DNA of 13,834 nucleotides from NCBI GenBank assembly GCA_039925865.1, contig JBDSYA010000086.1, positions 1-13,834 on the forward strand, read 5' to 3'. The notes below the pieces were generated by a model, which did not search any database, was not told the DNA's origin, and saw only the letters and a program-made list of their open reading frames with translations. Numbering within the stretch: position 1 is the stretch's first letter; each line of letters opens with the position of its first letter. Below, one piece after another: positions 6,478 through 13,761 of this stretch. This stretch comes from JBDSYA01 sp039925865. GTDB taxonomy: Bacteria > Bacteroidota > Ignavibacteria > Tepidaquicellales > Tepidaquicellaceae. Position numbers and translations under genes: made by a program.

Positions 6478-8211
6478 ATGACTCTATCCAAAAAAAATCT
6501 AAAGCTTGGTAAATATTCATCTTCAGTTCAAAAAACTTTACAAAAGCTCGATAAAGAAAACACCGTTAAAAGAATCTGGGAGAAAGATCCTACTCTCTGG
6601 AAGAATCGAAAAGAGTATGATGCGTTGATCAGGAACCGGCTTGGCTGGCTTTCACTGCCGGTTACCATGAGAGAAAAATGTAATGAGATAAATGCATTTA
6701 CAGATGAAGTCAGAAAAGACGGCTTTAGATTTGCCGTTGTGCTTGGTATGGGAGGAAGCAGCATGTGCCCGGAAGTCTGCAGGGAAACGTTTGGTGTTAA
6801 AGAAGGTTATCTTAAATTATTTGTAATTGACAGTACCGATCCGAAAACAATTTTTGATATTGAGAATTCACTGGATTTAGATAAAACATTATTCATTGTT
6901 TCCAGCAAGTCCGGAGGCACGATCGAAGTTGATTCTTTTTTCAGATACTTCTTTGAGAAAGTAAAACAAAGAAAAGGTGAAGAAGCCGGTAAACAGTTTG
7001 TAGCAATTACGGATCCTTTAACTGATCTTGAAGCGCGGGCAAGAGAAAACGGGTTCCGTAAAATTTTTACTAATCCTTCCGACATTGGAGGCAGATATTC
7101 TGCATTGTCATATTTCGGACTAGTGCCGGCGGCAATTATCGGAATTGATATTGTAAAATTACTCGATAGAGCTCAGGAAATGATGGACAATTGTTCGGTA
7201 ATGAATATTAAAAATAATTACGGATTGTTTATCGGTGCGGCTGTCGCTACGCTGGCAAAAAAGAAAAAAGATAAATTAACTTTTATACTTTCAAAGCAAA
7301 TTTATTCATTCGGGTATTGGGTTGAACAGCTTATCGCTGAAAGTACGGGCAAAGAAGGTGTAGGGATAGTTCCGATTGAAGGCGAGATTTTAAATAAACC
7401 TTCTTCTTATGGTAAGGACAGAGTTTTTGTGTATATAAGTCTCGGTAAGGAAAATGATGAAGAGAAGAAAATAATGAAGGCGTTATCGAAGAAAGATTTT
7501 CCGGTTATTAAAATTGAATTAAAAGATCTGTATGACATCGGAGGACAGTTTTATTTATGGGAGTTTGCAACGGCGGTAATGGGAGTTGTGCTAAGAATAA
7601 ATCCATTTGATGAGCCTAATGTAAAAGAAAGTAAGGACAATACCGGAAATGTTTTGAAACATTTTGAAGAAAAAAAAATATTACCGGAACAAATCCCAAA
7701 CTCTGAAGAAGGTGAACTGAAATTGTTTTTGGACGATCAGATATTTTCAAAAAAACTTCGAAAGCAAAAGTCTCTGAACAAATGGAACCTGCAAGATTAT
7801 CTTAAATTTTTCATTGATCAGATTAAGCCCGGAGATTACGTTGGGTTGATGGCGTATTTACAAAATAATAAAAGTGATTCAAAAATTTTAATGAAAATAA
7901 GAGAACTTATAAAAACAAAATTGAAAGTTGCCACAACTCTGGGCTATGGTCCGAGATTCTTACATTCTACGGGACAGCTACATAAAGGCGGCGATGACAA
8001 TGGAGTGTTTATACAAATTGTATGTGAAGATTCTAAGGATCTTGAAATACCTGGAAAGTCATACAGTTTTGGAATTTTAAAACAGGCACAGGGAATCGGG
8101 GACTATGAGTCACTGTTAGTTCATAAACGGAGAGTACTAAAGATCAACATCGGAAGCAATACAGAGAAAGGACTTCAAGAATTGTACAGGATAATAAAAA
8201 AATCTATATAG
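6478..8211 (+). CDS. pgi: Glucose-6-phosphate isomerase of the transaldolase-PGI fusion type (PGI part only)
   Basis: Interconverts glucose-6-P and fructose-6-P. The 577 aa hold two SIS sugar-isomerase domains: GMGGSSMCPEV (90-100), SSKSGGTIE (142-150), DIGGRYSALS (202-211), EQLIAESTGKEG with the presumed catalytic E288, and FLHSTGQLHKGG (494-505) near the C-terminus. The start LGKYSSSVQKTL and RIWEKDPTLW, and the overall pattern, resemble the C-terminal half of bifunctional transaldolase/phosphoglucose isomerase proteins of about 950 aa rather than the E. coli Pgi. Here the transaldolase half is absent: upstream in frame there is only a stop at 6433-6435 inside a repeat hairpin. No Shine-Dalgarno is seen before the ATG, only an A/T tract. 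It lies 34 bp after the mobile-element repeats and 177 bp before gnd. Confidence 0.9.
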   Translation: MTLSKKNLKLGKYSSSVQKTLQKLDKENTVKRIWEKDPTLWKNRKEYDALIRNRLGWLSLPVTMREKCNEINAFTDEVRKDGFRFAVVLGMGGSSMCPEVCRETFGVKEGYLKLFVIDSTDPKTIFDIENSLDLDKTLFIVSSKSGGTIEVDSFFRYFFEKVKQRKGEEAGKQFVAITDPLTDLEARARENGFRKIFTNPSDIGGRYSALSYFGLVPAAIIGIDIVKLLDRAQEMMDNCSVMNIKNNYGLFIGAAVATLAKKKKDKLTFILSKQIYSFGYWVEQLIAESTGKEGVGIVPIEGEILNKPSSYGKDRVFVYISLGKENDEEKKIMKALSKKDFPVIKIELKDLYDIGGQFYLWEFATAVMGVVLRINPFDEPNVKESKDNTGNVLKHFEEKKILPEQIPNSEEGELKLFLDDQIFSKKLRKQKSLNKWNLQDYLKFFIDQIKPGDYVGLMAYLQNNKSDSKILMKIRELIKTKLKVATTLGYGPRFLHSTGQLHKGGDDNGVFIQIVCEDSKDLEIPGKSYSFGILKQAQGIGDYESLLVHKRRVLKINIGSNTEKGLQELYRIIKKSI

Positions 8212-8301
8212 GACTTACAACAAAAGTTCGCAAAAGAATTTGTAAAAATAATTCGCAAGAAAACAGATGACAGAAAAATGAATTATCATAAGTAAAAGGT
8301 C

Positions 8302-8353
8302 TATAATCTTTTATAATCTTTGGAGCTTTGCGATATTCTTTGCTAACTTTGCG
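8302..8353. repeat. Short direct repeats in the pgi-gnd spacer
   Basis: TATAATCTTT is perfectly duplicated at 8302-8311 and 8312-8321. It is followed by CTTTGCG (8326-8332), CTTTGCT (8338-8344) and CTTTGCG (8347-8353). The TATAAT boxes could serve a promoter for gnd, but no convincing -35 is visible; the CTTTGCG words look like a worn dispersed repeat. Confidence 0.5.
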
Positions 8354-8388
8354 GTAGAACTAAACTTAAAAAAACAGAAGGAGTAAAA

Positions 8389-9285
8389 ATGAAATTAGGT
8401 TTAATCGGTCTGGGTAAAATGGGAGCTTTTATGGCTGAACGTTTAATAATTGGAGGTCATGAGGTAGTTGCGAATAATAGAAGTGCAGACAAAATTAAAG
8501 CGATCGAAGAGAAAGGTGCTGAAGGTGCTTATACGCTGGAAGAACTTGTGAGCAAACTCGAAACACCAAGAGTAATTTGGCTTATGGTGCCATCGGGCGA
8601 AATTGTTGAGAATTCTATTGCTTCCCTGATACCGTTGATCTCGAAAGATGATATTATAATTGATGGTGGAAATTCATTTTACAAAGACTCCGTGAGAAGA
8701 AGTACAATGCTGAAGGAACATGGAATATATTTTCTTGATGCAGGCACGAGCGGCGGAATATGGGGGTTGAAGGAGGGTTATTGTGTAATGATAGGAGGTG
8801 AAAGAATGATCTTTGAACATTGCGAATCAATCTTTAAAACTCTCGCTCCGCCTGATGGTTACATGCACATTGGTCAAAGCGGCTCCGGACATTATGTTAA
8901 AATGATACATAACGGAATTGAATATGGAATGATGCAGGCATATGCCGAAGGCTTTGAGCTGATGCATGCCTCCGATTATAATGTTGATCTCCAAAAGGTT
9001 GCTCATCTCTGGGGCAGAGGCAGTGTTGTAAGATCATGGCTGCTTGATTTACTTAACAATGCATTAACAGAAGATAAGGACCTTAAAGAAATAAAAGATT
9101 ATGTTGAGGATTCCGGCGAGGGAAGATGGACAGTAATGGACGGAATTGAAAAAAGCATTCCTCTGCCGGTGATCACCGAATCATTATTTGCAAGATTCAG
9201 ATCAAGGCAGGAAGAATCATTCGGAGGTAAAATTCTGGCAGCACTTCGAAACGAGTTCGGAGGACATGCTGTGAAAAAGAAATAG
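8389..9285 (+). CDS. gnd: 6-phosphogluconate dehydrogenase, decarboxylating, short form
   Basis: Oxidises 6-phosphogluconate to ribulose-5-P and CO2, the third step of the oxidative pentose phosphate route. At 298 aa it is the short class (GndA/YqeC-like), not the 470-aa E. coli Gnd. Motifs: Rossmann G7-L-G-K-M-G12; IDGGNSFYKDSVRR (91-104); SGG (121-123); and the catalytic block HYVKMIHNGIEYGMMQ with K171, N175 and E178. The C-terminal part ends FARFRSRQEESFGGKILAAL. After the second beta strand it has N30-R31-S32, the pattern that binds the 2'-phosphate of NADP in the long-form enzymes, so NADP use is possible although many short-form members prefer NAD. AGAAGGAG (8376-8383) gives this gene the clearest ribosome site of the cluster. 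Confidence 0.94.
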   Translation: MKLGLIGLGKMGAFMAERLIIGGHEVVANNRSADKIKAIEEKGAEGAYTLEELVSKLETPRVIWLMVPSGEIVENSIASLIPLISKDDIIIDGGNSFYKDSVRRSTMLKEHGIYFLDAGTSGGIWGLKEGYCVMIGGERMIFEHCESIFKTLAPPDGYMHIGQSGSGHYVKMIHNGIEYGMMQAYAEGFELMHASDYNVDLQKVAHLWGRGSVVRSWLLDLLNNALTEDKDLKEIKDYVEDSGEGRWTVMDGIEKSIPLPVITESLFARFRSRQEESFGGKILAALRNEFGGHAVKKK

Positions 9286-9404
9286 CAGTTTAACTTTGAG
9301 TGTCTTTGTAATTCAGCACTGCATTTCCAATAAGACACCTGAAAAGAAATTATTTTTATTTTTTTTCTTAGTGTTCTTGTGTTTTATAAAACAAACTATA
9401 CATT

Positions 9405-10991
9405 ATGCAAACAGAATTTGAAGTAACATTGGAAAAACCAATGAATGCCGGCTCAGAAAAGATACCGGACCCTTGTATAATGGTTATTTTCGGAGCAAGC
9501 GGTGATCTGACTAAGAGAATGCTTATCCCTTCATTATTTAAATCTTACCAGGAAAATCTCTTACCTAAAAATTTTACCATTGTTGGTTTTGCAAGAAAAG
9601 ATTTGAATGATGAAAGCTTTAGATTGTCATTGAAAGAATCTAATAAGGATTTTGGAATGACAAAAACACATGATGAAAAAGTTTGGGAAGATTTCAGTAA
9701 AAACTTATATTATGTGAAAGCTGATTATGAGAACATTGATTCCTATAAACATCTCAAATCTGAATTAGACAGGATAGATACCGAAAAAAAAACCGGCGGT
9801 AACCGTCTCCTTTACATGGCAATTCCTCCTGATACCATTTTACCGATAATTGAATATTTGGGAAAAAGCGGATTAAGTAAACCCGTTAAAGAAACTTCAT
9901 GGACACGGATAATTTTAGAAAAGCCGTTTGGTCATGATCTTGAATCTGCATTAAAGCTGAATAAAACAGTTGGAAAATATTTCAAAGAAAAACAAATATT
10001 CAGAATAGATCATTATCTCGGCAAAGAATCAGTACAGAATATTCTTGTAACAAGATTTGCAAACGGAATTTTTGAACCTTTATGGAACAGAAATTACATA
10101 GATCATATTGAAATAACTTCTTCTGAAAGTATTGGCATTGAAAACCGTGGAGGGTATTTTGATAATTCGGGTACATTAAGAGACATGGTTCAAAATCATC
10201 TTCTTCAATTATTAGGTTATATAGCAATGGAGCCGCCATCCACTTTTCATTCAAATTCGATCCGTGATGAATCTTTAAAAGTTTTCCAGTCATTACGGCC
10301 GATAAAAAAAGAAGATGTTGACAAGATGGTTATCAGAGGACAGTACACTTCATCATTGATACGGGGAAAGGAAGTGCCCGGGTACCGTGAAGAAGAAGGT
10401 GTATCAACTGTTTCAAGAACTGATACTTATGTTGCAATGAAATTTTTTATTGATAACTGGAGATGGGGCGGAGTGCCTTTTTATATCAGGACCGGTAAAA
10501 GACTGCCGACACGTGTAACAGAACTTGTAATACATTTTAAACCTACCCCGCACCATTTATTCAAAAGAGTAAATGATGCTACTCCGCCATACAATATGCT
10601 TGTGATCCGTATTCAGCCCGATGAAGGAATATTGATAAAATTCGCAATGAAAGTTCCCGGTGCGGGATTTAATGTTCAAAATGTAAATATGGATTTTCAT
10701 TACAGCGATCTTTCGGATGCGAGTCTTCCAAGTGCTTATGAAAAACTTTTACTTGACTGCATGCTTGGCGATTCAACTTTGTTTATAAGGGCAGATGCAG
10801 TAGAGGCATGCTGGAGATTCATTCAGCCTATTCTTGATGCATGGAAAGATTCGCCGGACATTAAAGTATATGGTTACCCTGCAGGAACCTGGGGCCCTGA
10901 ATGTGCGGATGATCTTATAGCCGGCAAGAATTTCAGCTGGAGATATCCATGTAAAAACCTTTCTGACGACGGTACATATTGTGAGTTGTGA
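9405..10991 (+). CDS. zwf: Glucose-6-phosphate 1-dehydrogenase
   Basis: First and committed step of the oxidative pentose phosphate pathway: glucose-6-P to 6-phosphogluconolactone with reduction of NAD(P). At 528 aa it is slightly longer than E. coli Zwf (491); the extra length is partly an N-terminal tail of about 24 residues before the Rossmann strand. Motifs: GASGDLTKRML (30-40) for the nucleotide, EKPFGHD (172-178), and the family signature RIDHYLGKE (200-208) with the catalytic histidine region. The stretch FIRTGKRLPTR is also typical (seen here as YIRTGKRLPTR). The ATG at 9405 has no Shine-Dalgarno; later in-frame ATGs (codons 13 and 26) are possible starts, codon 26 being too close to the fold. 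It is 119 bp after gnd and 68 bp before pgl. Confidence 0.96.
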   Translation: MQTEFEVTLEKPMNAGSEKIPDPCIMVIFGASGDLTKRMLIPSLFKSYQENLLPKNFTIVGFARKDLNDESFRLSLKESNKDFGMTKTHDEKVWEDFSKNLYYVKADYENIDSYKHLKSELDRIDTEKKTGGNRLLYMAIPPDTILPIIEYLGKSGLSKPVKETSWTRIILEKPFGHDLESALKLNKTVGKYFKEKQIFRIDHYLGKESVQNILVTRFANGIFEPLWNRNYIDHIEITSSESIGIENRGGYFDNSGTLRDMVQNHLLQLLGYIAMEPPSTFHSNSIRDESLKVFQSLRPIKKEDVDKMVIRGQYTSSLIRGKEVPGYREEEGVSTVSRTDTYVAMKFFIDNWRWGGVPFYIRTGKRLPTRVTELVIHFKPTPHHLFKRVNDATPPYNMLVIRIQPDEGILIKFAMKVPGAGFNVQNVNMDFHYSDLSDASLPSAYEKLLLDCMLGDSTLFIRADAVEACWRFIQPILDAWKDSPDIKVYGYPAGTWGPECADDLIAGKNFSWRYPCKNLSDDGTYCEL

Positions 10992-11056
10992 GTTGGAAGT
11001 GAATTTCGTTAGCACTTCAACGCATTCAAGGTTAGGGTTTTCCTAAGTGTAAATAT

Positions 11057-11063
11057 AAGGTGG
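11057..11063 (+). promoter_or_regulatory. Shine-Dalgarno AAGGTGG that bears on the pgl start
   Basis: AAGGTGG overlaps the GTG at 11060-11062 and sits 5 nt ahead of an in-frame TTG at 11069-11071. The spacing suits the TTG better than the GTG. A small hairpin TTAGG-GTTTT-CCTAA (11032-11046) lies just upstream. Confidence 0.45.
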
Positions 11064-11788
11064 CAAAATTGAACAAAAAAATTTTCGGGTCATCAGAAAA
11101 ACTTGCCGAAGCTTTTGCAGAAGTCTTTGAGAAAATTTGTGACGAATACATTTTAAAGATTGGAATAGTAAATATTGCACTTTCAGGAGGCACCACTCCG
11201 AAACTTTTCTTTGAGATCCTTTCAAAAAAATATATTGATAAGCTCGACTGGAGTAAAATAAATTTTTACTGGGCTGATGAAAGATGTGTTCCGCCTGAAA
11301 GCGATGAAAGTAATCACGGTGAAGCGGATAGAATATTGTTCTCAAAAATTCATTCAAAGAAAAATGTATATCCGGTTAATGGCAACAATGATCCGGTTAA
11401 TGAAGCCGTTAGATATTCTGAACTTCTCGAAAAAAATCTTCCATTTAAAAATAATTTTCCCAGGTTTGACATTATTCTTCTTGGAATGGGCGAGGACGGG
11501 CACATTGCTTCCATTTTTCCGGATCAAATGAATTTATTGACTTCAGAAAAAATTTGTGAGGTAGCGGTTCATCCGGTCAGTCAACAAAAAAGGATAACAT
11601 TAACCGGAATTGTCATTAAGAATCCAGACAGAATATTCTTCTTGGTTACGGGCAGAAGCAAGGCTGAAGTTGTGAAAGAGATTTTAAAGAAAAAAAATAT
11701 CTTCGAAAAATATCCTGCGTCTCATATAACCCCGACTCATGGAAAATCAGAATGGTATCTTGACTCTGAGGCTGCGGATTTACTTTAA
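11060..11788 (+). CDS. pgl: 6-phosphogluconolactonase (DevB/Pgl type)
   Basis: Hydrolyses 6-phosphogluconolactone to 6-phosphogluconate, between the Zwf and Gnd steps. The 242 aa fit the NagB-like DevB family. Motifs: LSGGTTPK (41-48), WADERCVPP (71-79), and the family signature GMGEDGHIASIFP (142-154) with the catalytic histidine. There is no ATG: the frame is closed by a TAG at 11033-11035, leaving GTG at 11060 or TTG at 11069. The better spacing of AAGGTGG favours TTG, which would shorten the protein by three residues and give MNKKIFGSSEKL. The order zwf-pgl is the usual one in bacteria. The next gene, glk, starts 21 bp after the stop, so the two are surely co-transcribed. Confidence 0.94.
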   Translation: MAKLNKKIFGSSEKLAEAFAEVFEKICDEYILKIGIVNIALSGGTTPKLFFEILSKKYIDKLDWSKINFYWADERCVPPESDESNHGEADRILFSKIHSKKNVYPVNGNNDPVNEAVRYSELLEKNLPFKNNFPRFDIILLGMGEDGHIASIFPDQMNLLTSEKICEVAVHPVSQQKRITLTGIVIKNPDRIFFLVTGRSKAEVVKEILKKKNIFEKYPASHITPTHGKSEWYLDSEAADLL

Positions 11789-11809
11789 AGTTGAAATAAA
11801 ATTTTAAGC

Positions 11810-12787
11810 ATGATTTTAGCAGGAGATTGCGGAGGAACAAAGACTGAGCTTGCCTTGTATGAATTGCAGAGAGGAAGTTTAATTAAAATTATTTCAGAAA
11901 AATATTTCAACAAAAATTTCTCCTGCCTTGAAGATATAATTTTTTCTTTTCTACAAGATAAAAATAAAAAAATTGAAGCTGCATGCATTGGCATTGCCGG
12001 ACCTGTGGATAAAGGAAAGGTTGTTTCAACTAACTTGCTATGGGATCTTGATGAAAAGATCTTGTCAGAAAATCTTGGCATTGAAAAATTTAAACTCGCA
12101 AATGACCTGGAGGCAATTGCGGCGTCCATTTCTGAAACTGATGAAAAAAACCTGATAACAATTTATGAAGGTGATCTGACTGCTGTGAAATTCAATAAAG
12201 TTGTAATAGCTCCGGGAACAGGCCTTGGCGTTGCTGCTTTAATATGGACTGGTAATGAGTGTAAAATTAATTCTACCGAAAGCGGGCATACAGACTTTGC
12301 TCCAATCGATGAAATTCAAACTAAGCTTCTTAAATATTTGAAGAAAGAATTTAATCATGTGAGTTATGAGAGAATTGTTTCCGGACCCGGGCTGGTGAAT
12401 ATTTTTAATTTTTTAAAAAGCACGTGGTACAGCAGTATTGATGAAGAGTTGTCTGCAAGAATGGAAAACGAAGATCCTTCTTCGGTTATCTCAGATGAAG
12501 CATTGAAAAACACTTATCCTGTCTGTGTAAAGTCTCTGGATATATTTATGTCTGTTCTTGGGGCTGTATCCGGAAATATGGTTCTTAATTATAAGGCGAC
12601 TGGAGGAGTATATCTTGGCGGAGGGATTCCAATGAAAATTATTGAAAAGTTTAAAGATGATACTTTTATAAATTCTTTTTTTAATAAAGGAAGGCTTAGC
12701 TACATTGTAAAGAAAACTCCGGTCTATGTAATCGCTGATGAATCGGCAGGAACTTTCGGTGCTGCATTACTGGCATTGGAGATTTAA
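11810..12787 (+). CDS. glk: Glucokinase (Glk family, not ROK)
   Basis: Phosphorylates glucose with ATP, supplying the glucose-6-P used by Zwf and Pgi. The 325 aa match E. coli-type Glk (321). Motifs: phosphate-binding GDCGGTKTELALYE (5-18), GIAGPV (61-66), LANDLEA (96-102) with the catalytic aspartate D99, APGTGLGVA (134-142), ESGHTDFAP (157-165), SGPGLVN (191-197), and near the C-terminus GGVYLGGGIP. The ESGHxDFAP and SGPGLVN blocks distinguish it from ROK kinases, which carry a cysteine-rich zinc motif absent here. The start is the first ATG after the pgl stop; no clear Shine-Dalgarno. Last gene of the cluster. The dispersed repeats begin a few bases past its stop codon. Confidence 0.95.
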   Translation: MILAGDCGGTKTELALYELQRGSLIKIISEKYFNKNFSCLEDIIFSFLQDKNKKIEAACIGIAGPVDKGKVVSTNLLWDLDEKILSENLGIEKFKLANDLEAIAASISETDEKNLITIYEGDLTAVKFNKVVIAPGTGLGVAALIWTGNECKINSTESGHTDFAPIDEIQTKLLKYLKKEFNHVSYERIVSGPGLVNIFNFLKSTWYSSIDEELSARMENEDPSSVISDEALKNTYPVCVKSLDIFMSVLGAVSGNMVLNYKATGGVYLGGGIPMKIIEKFKDDTFINSFFNKGRLSYIVKKTPVYVIADESAGTFGAALLALEI

Positions 12788-12792
12788 TTTTT

Positions 12793-13233
12793 TACACGCA
12801 GAAAGATCTCTCAAAAATAGATTACCTTCTGCGAACATCCGCGATCACTATTTGCGAGCATCAGCGAGAAAGATCTTTTCACGCAGATCTACGCAGATGT
12901 TTATCGCAGATCTACGCAGGAGGAACTCTCAAAAATAGATTATCTTCTGCGAACATCCGCGATCACTATTTGCGAGCATCTGCGAGAAAGATCTTTTCAC
13001 GCAGATCTACGCAGATCTTTTCACGCAGATCTACGCAGATCTTTTCACGCAGATCTACGCAGATGTTTTCACGCAGATCTACGCAGATGTTTACCGCAAA
13101 TCTACGCAGATGTTTACCGCAAATACACGCAGAAGGTATCTCAAAAAATATATTGCTTTCTGCGAACATCCGCGATCACTATTTGCGAGCATCTGCGAGA
13201 AAGATCTATTCACGCAGATCTACGCAGTTGTTA
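12793..13233. repeat. Complex direct-repeat cluster (three long units, A-C)
   Basis: Three copies of a long unit. Each begins with CTCAAAAAATA-like sequence, then TCTGCGAACATCCGCGATCA, CTATTTGCGAGCATC and TGCGAGAAAGATC, and ends in ACGCAGATCTACGCAG. Copy A starts at about 12793, B at 12926 and C at 13138. Copies A and D (see 13762) share an identical 36-nt stretch (12805-12840 and 13799-13834). Within B and C, ATCTGCG (12978-12984; 13191-13197) and CGCAGAT (13000-13006; 13213-13219) form an inverted repeat, around AAAGATCTTT in B. Open frames here translate only to repeat peptides such as RRSTQIFS and are not genes. Confidence 0.92.
12993..13135. repeat. 24-nt tandem array inside repeat copy B
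   Basis: Head-to-tail 24-nt units opening CTTTTCACGCAG and closing CTACGCAGAT lie at 12993-13016, 13017-13040 and 13041-13064. A G-variant lies at 13065-13088, then diverged copies (GTTTACCGCAAAT...) at 13089-13111 and 13112-13135. There are no spacers, so it is not a CRISPR. The unit length is a multiple of three, which explains the long but meaningless open frames on both strands. Confidence 0.93.
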
Positions 13234-13253
13234 TGAACACCTTAAAGATTTAT

Positions 13254-13643
13254 TCATAAGTTATTAACAATCCTGACAATTGATTCTTTGTCTTTCAATA
13301 TTACCGAATTGAAGTTAATCAGTAATCCTAATTTTTTATTTGAAAGTTTTAAATAAGTTAACAATTGTTTATAATGTATGTCAGTAAGTTTTTCAACAGA
13401 CTTTACTTCAATAATTACCAAATCGTTCACCAAAATATCCAACCGAAATCCAATATCTAATTGTATATGACAATATATCATGGGAATTCCGATTTGATTC
13501 TTTACTCTGTATCCCAGTTGTAGAAGTTCGTAAGACAAAGCCACTTCATAAACAGATTCCAATAAACCCGGTCCCAGGGTATTAAGTATTTTGAAAGCAC
13601 ATCCTCTAATATCATATGATATTTTATTTTCATCATTTTCCAT
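13254..13643 (-). CDS. GxxExxY protein (small PD-(D/E)xK nuclease-like family)
   Basis: A 129-aa protein of the GxxExxY family, placed in the PD-(D/E)xK nuclease superfamily; the cellular role is not established. The naming motif is G26-L-L-E29-S-V-Y32 (GPGLLESVYEVAL). The nuclease-like core is D69 in FRLDILV followed by E79-V-K81 in LVIIEVKS, then HYKQLLTYLKL and LGLLINF, all typical of the family and intact. The ATG at 13641-13643 gives the usual length; no Shine-Dalgarno is visible. The gene is set between copies of one repeat family: copy C ends about 20 bp beyond its stop, copy D begins about 120 bp before its start. It runs against the sugar genes and is AT-richer than the repeats around it, which suggests separate acquisition. 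Confidence 0.9.
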   Translation of the reverse strand: MENDENKISYDIRGCAFKILNTLGPGLLESVYEVALSYELLQLGYRVKNQIGIPMIYCHIQLDIGFRLDILVNDLVIIEVKSVEKLTDIHYKQLLTYLKLSNKKLGLLINFNSVILKDKESIVRIVNNL

Positions 13644-13761
13644 TTTTCAATTTTTAATTATTCATCAAATTATTTCAAAAAAAATAATTCATATTATAAT
13701 TTTCAAAAATACAAAATGTAAAGTGAGATTTCGTTTTACCTCATTATGCATGTCAGGACAT

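Noticed and set aside
9300..9370. Terminator after gnd (GTGTCTT/AAGACAC followed by a T-rich tract)
   Set aside because: Only 7 bp of stem around a 25-nt loop, with the T tract more than 10 nt away; too weak to call.
10000..11015. Antisense frames within zwf
   Set aside because: They lie wholly or mostly under a clearly conserved gene and show no recognisable motif.
12993..13135. CRISPR array
   Set aside because: Units are directly adjacent with no unique spacers, and no cas gene is nearby.
12966..13236. Open frames on both strands (repeat peptides such as RRSTQIFS and CVDLREKI)
   Set aside because: They arise from a tandem repeat whose unit is a multiple of three; composition follows the DNA repeat and there is no start context or protein-like sequence.
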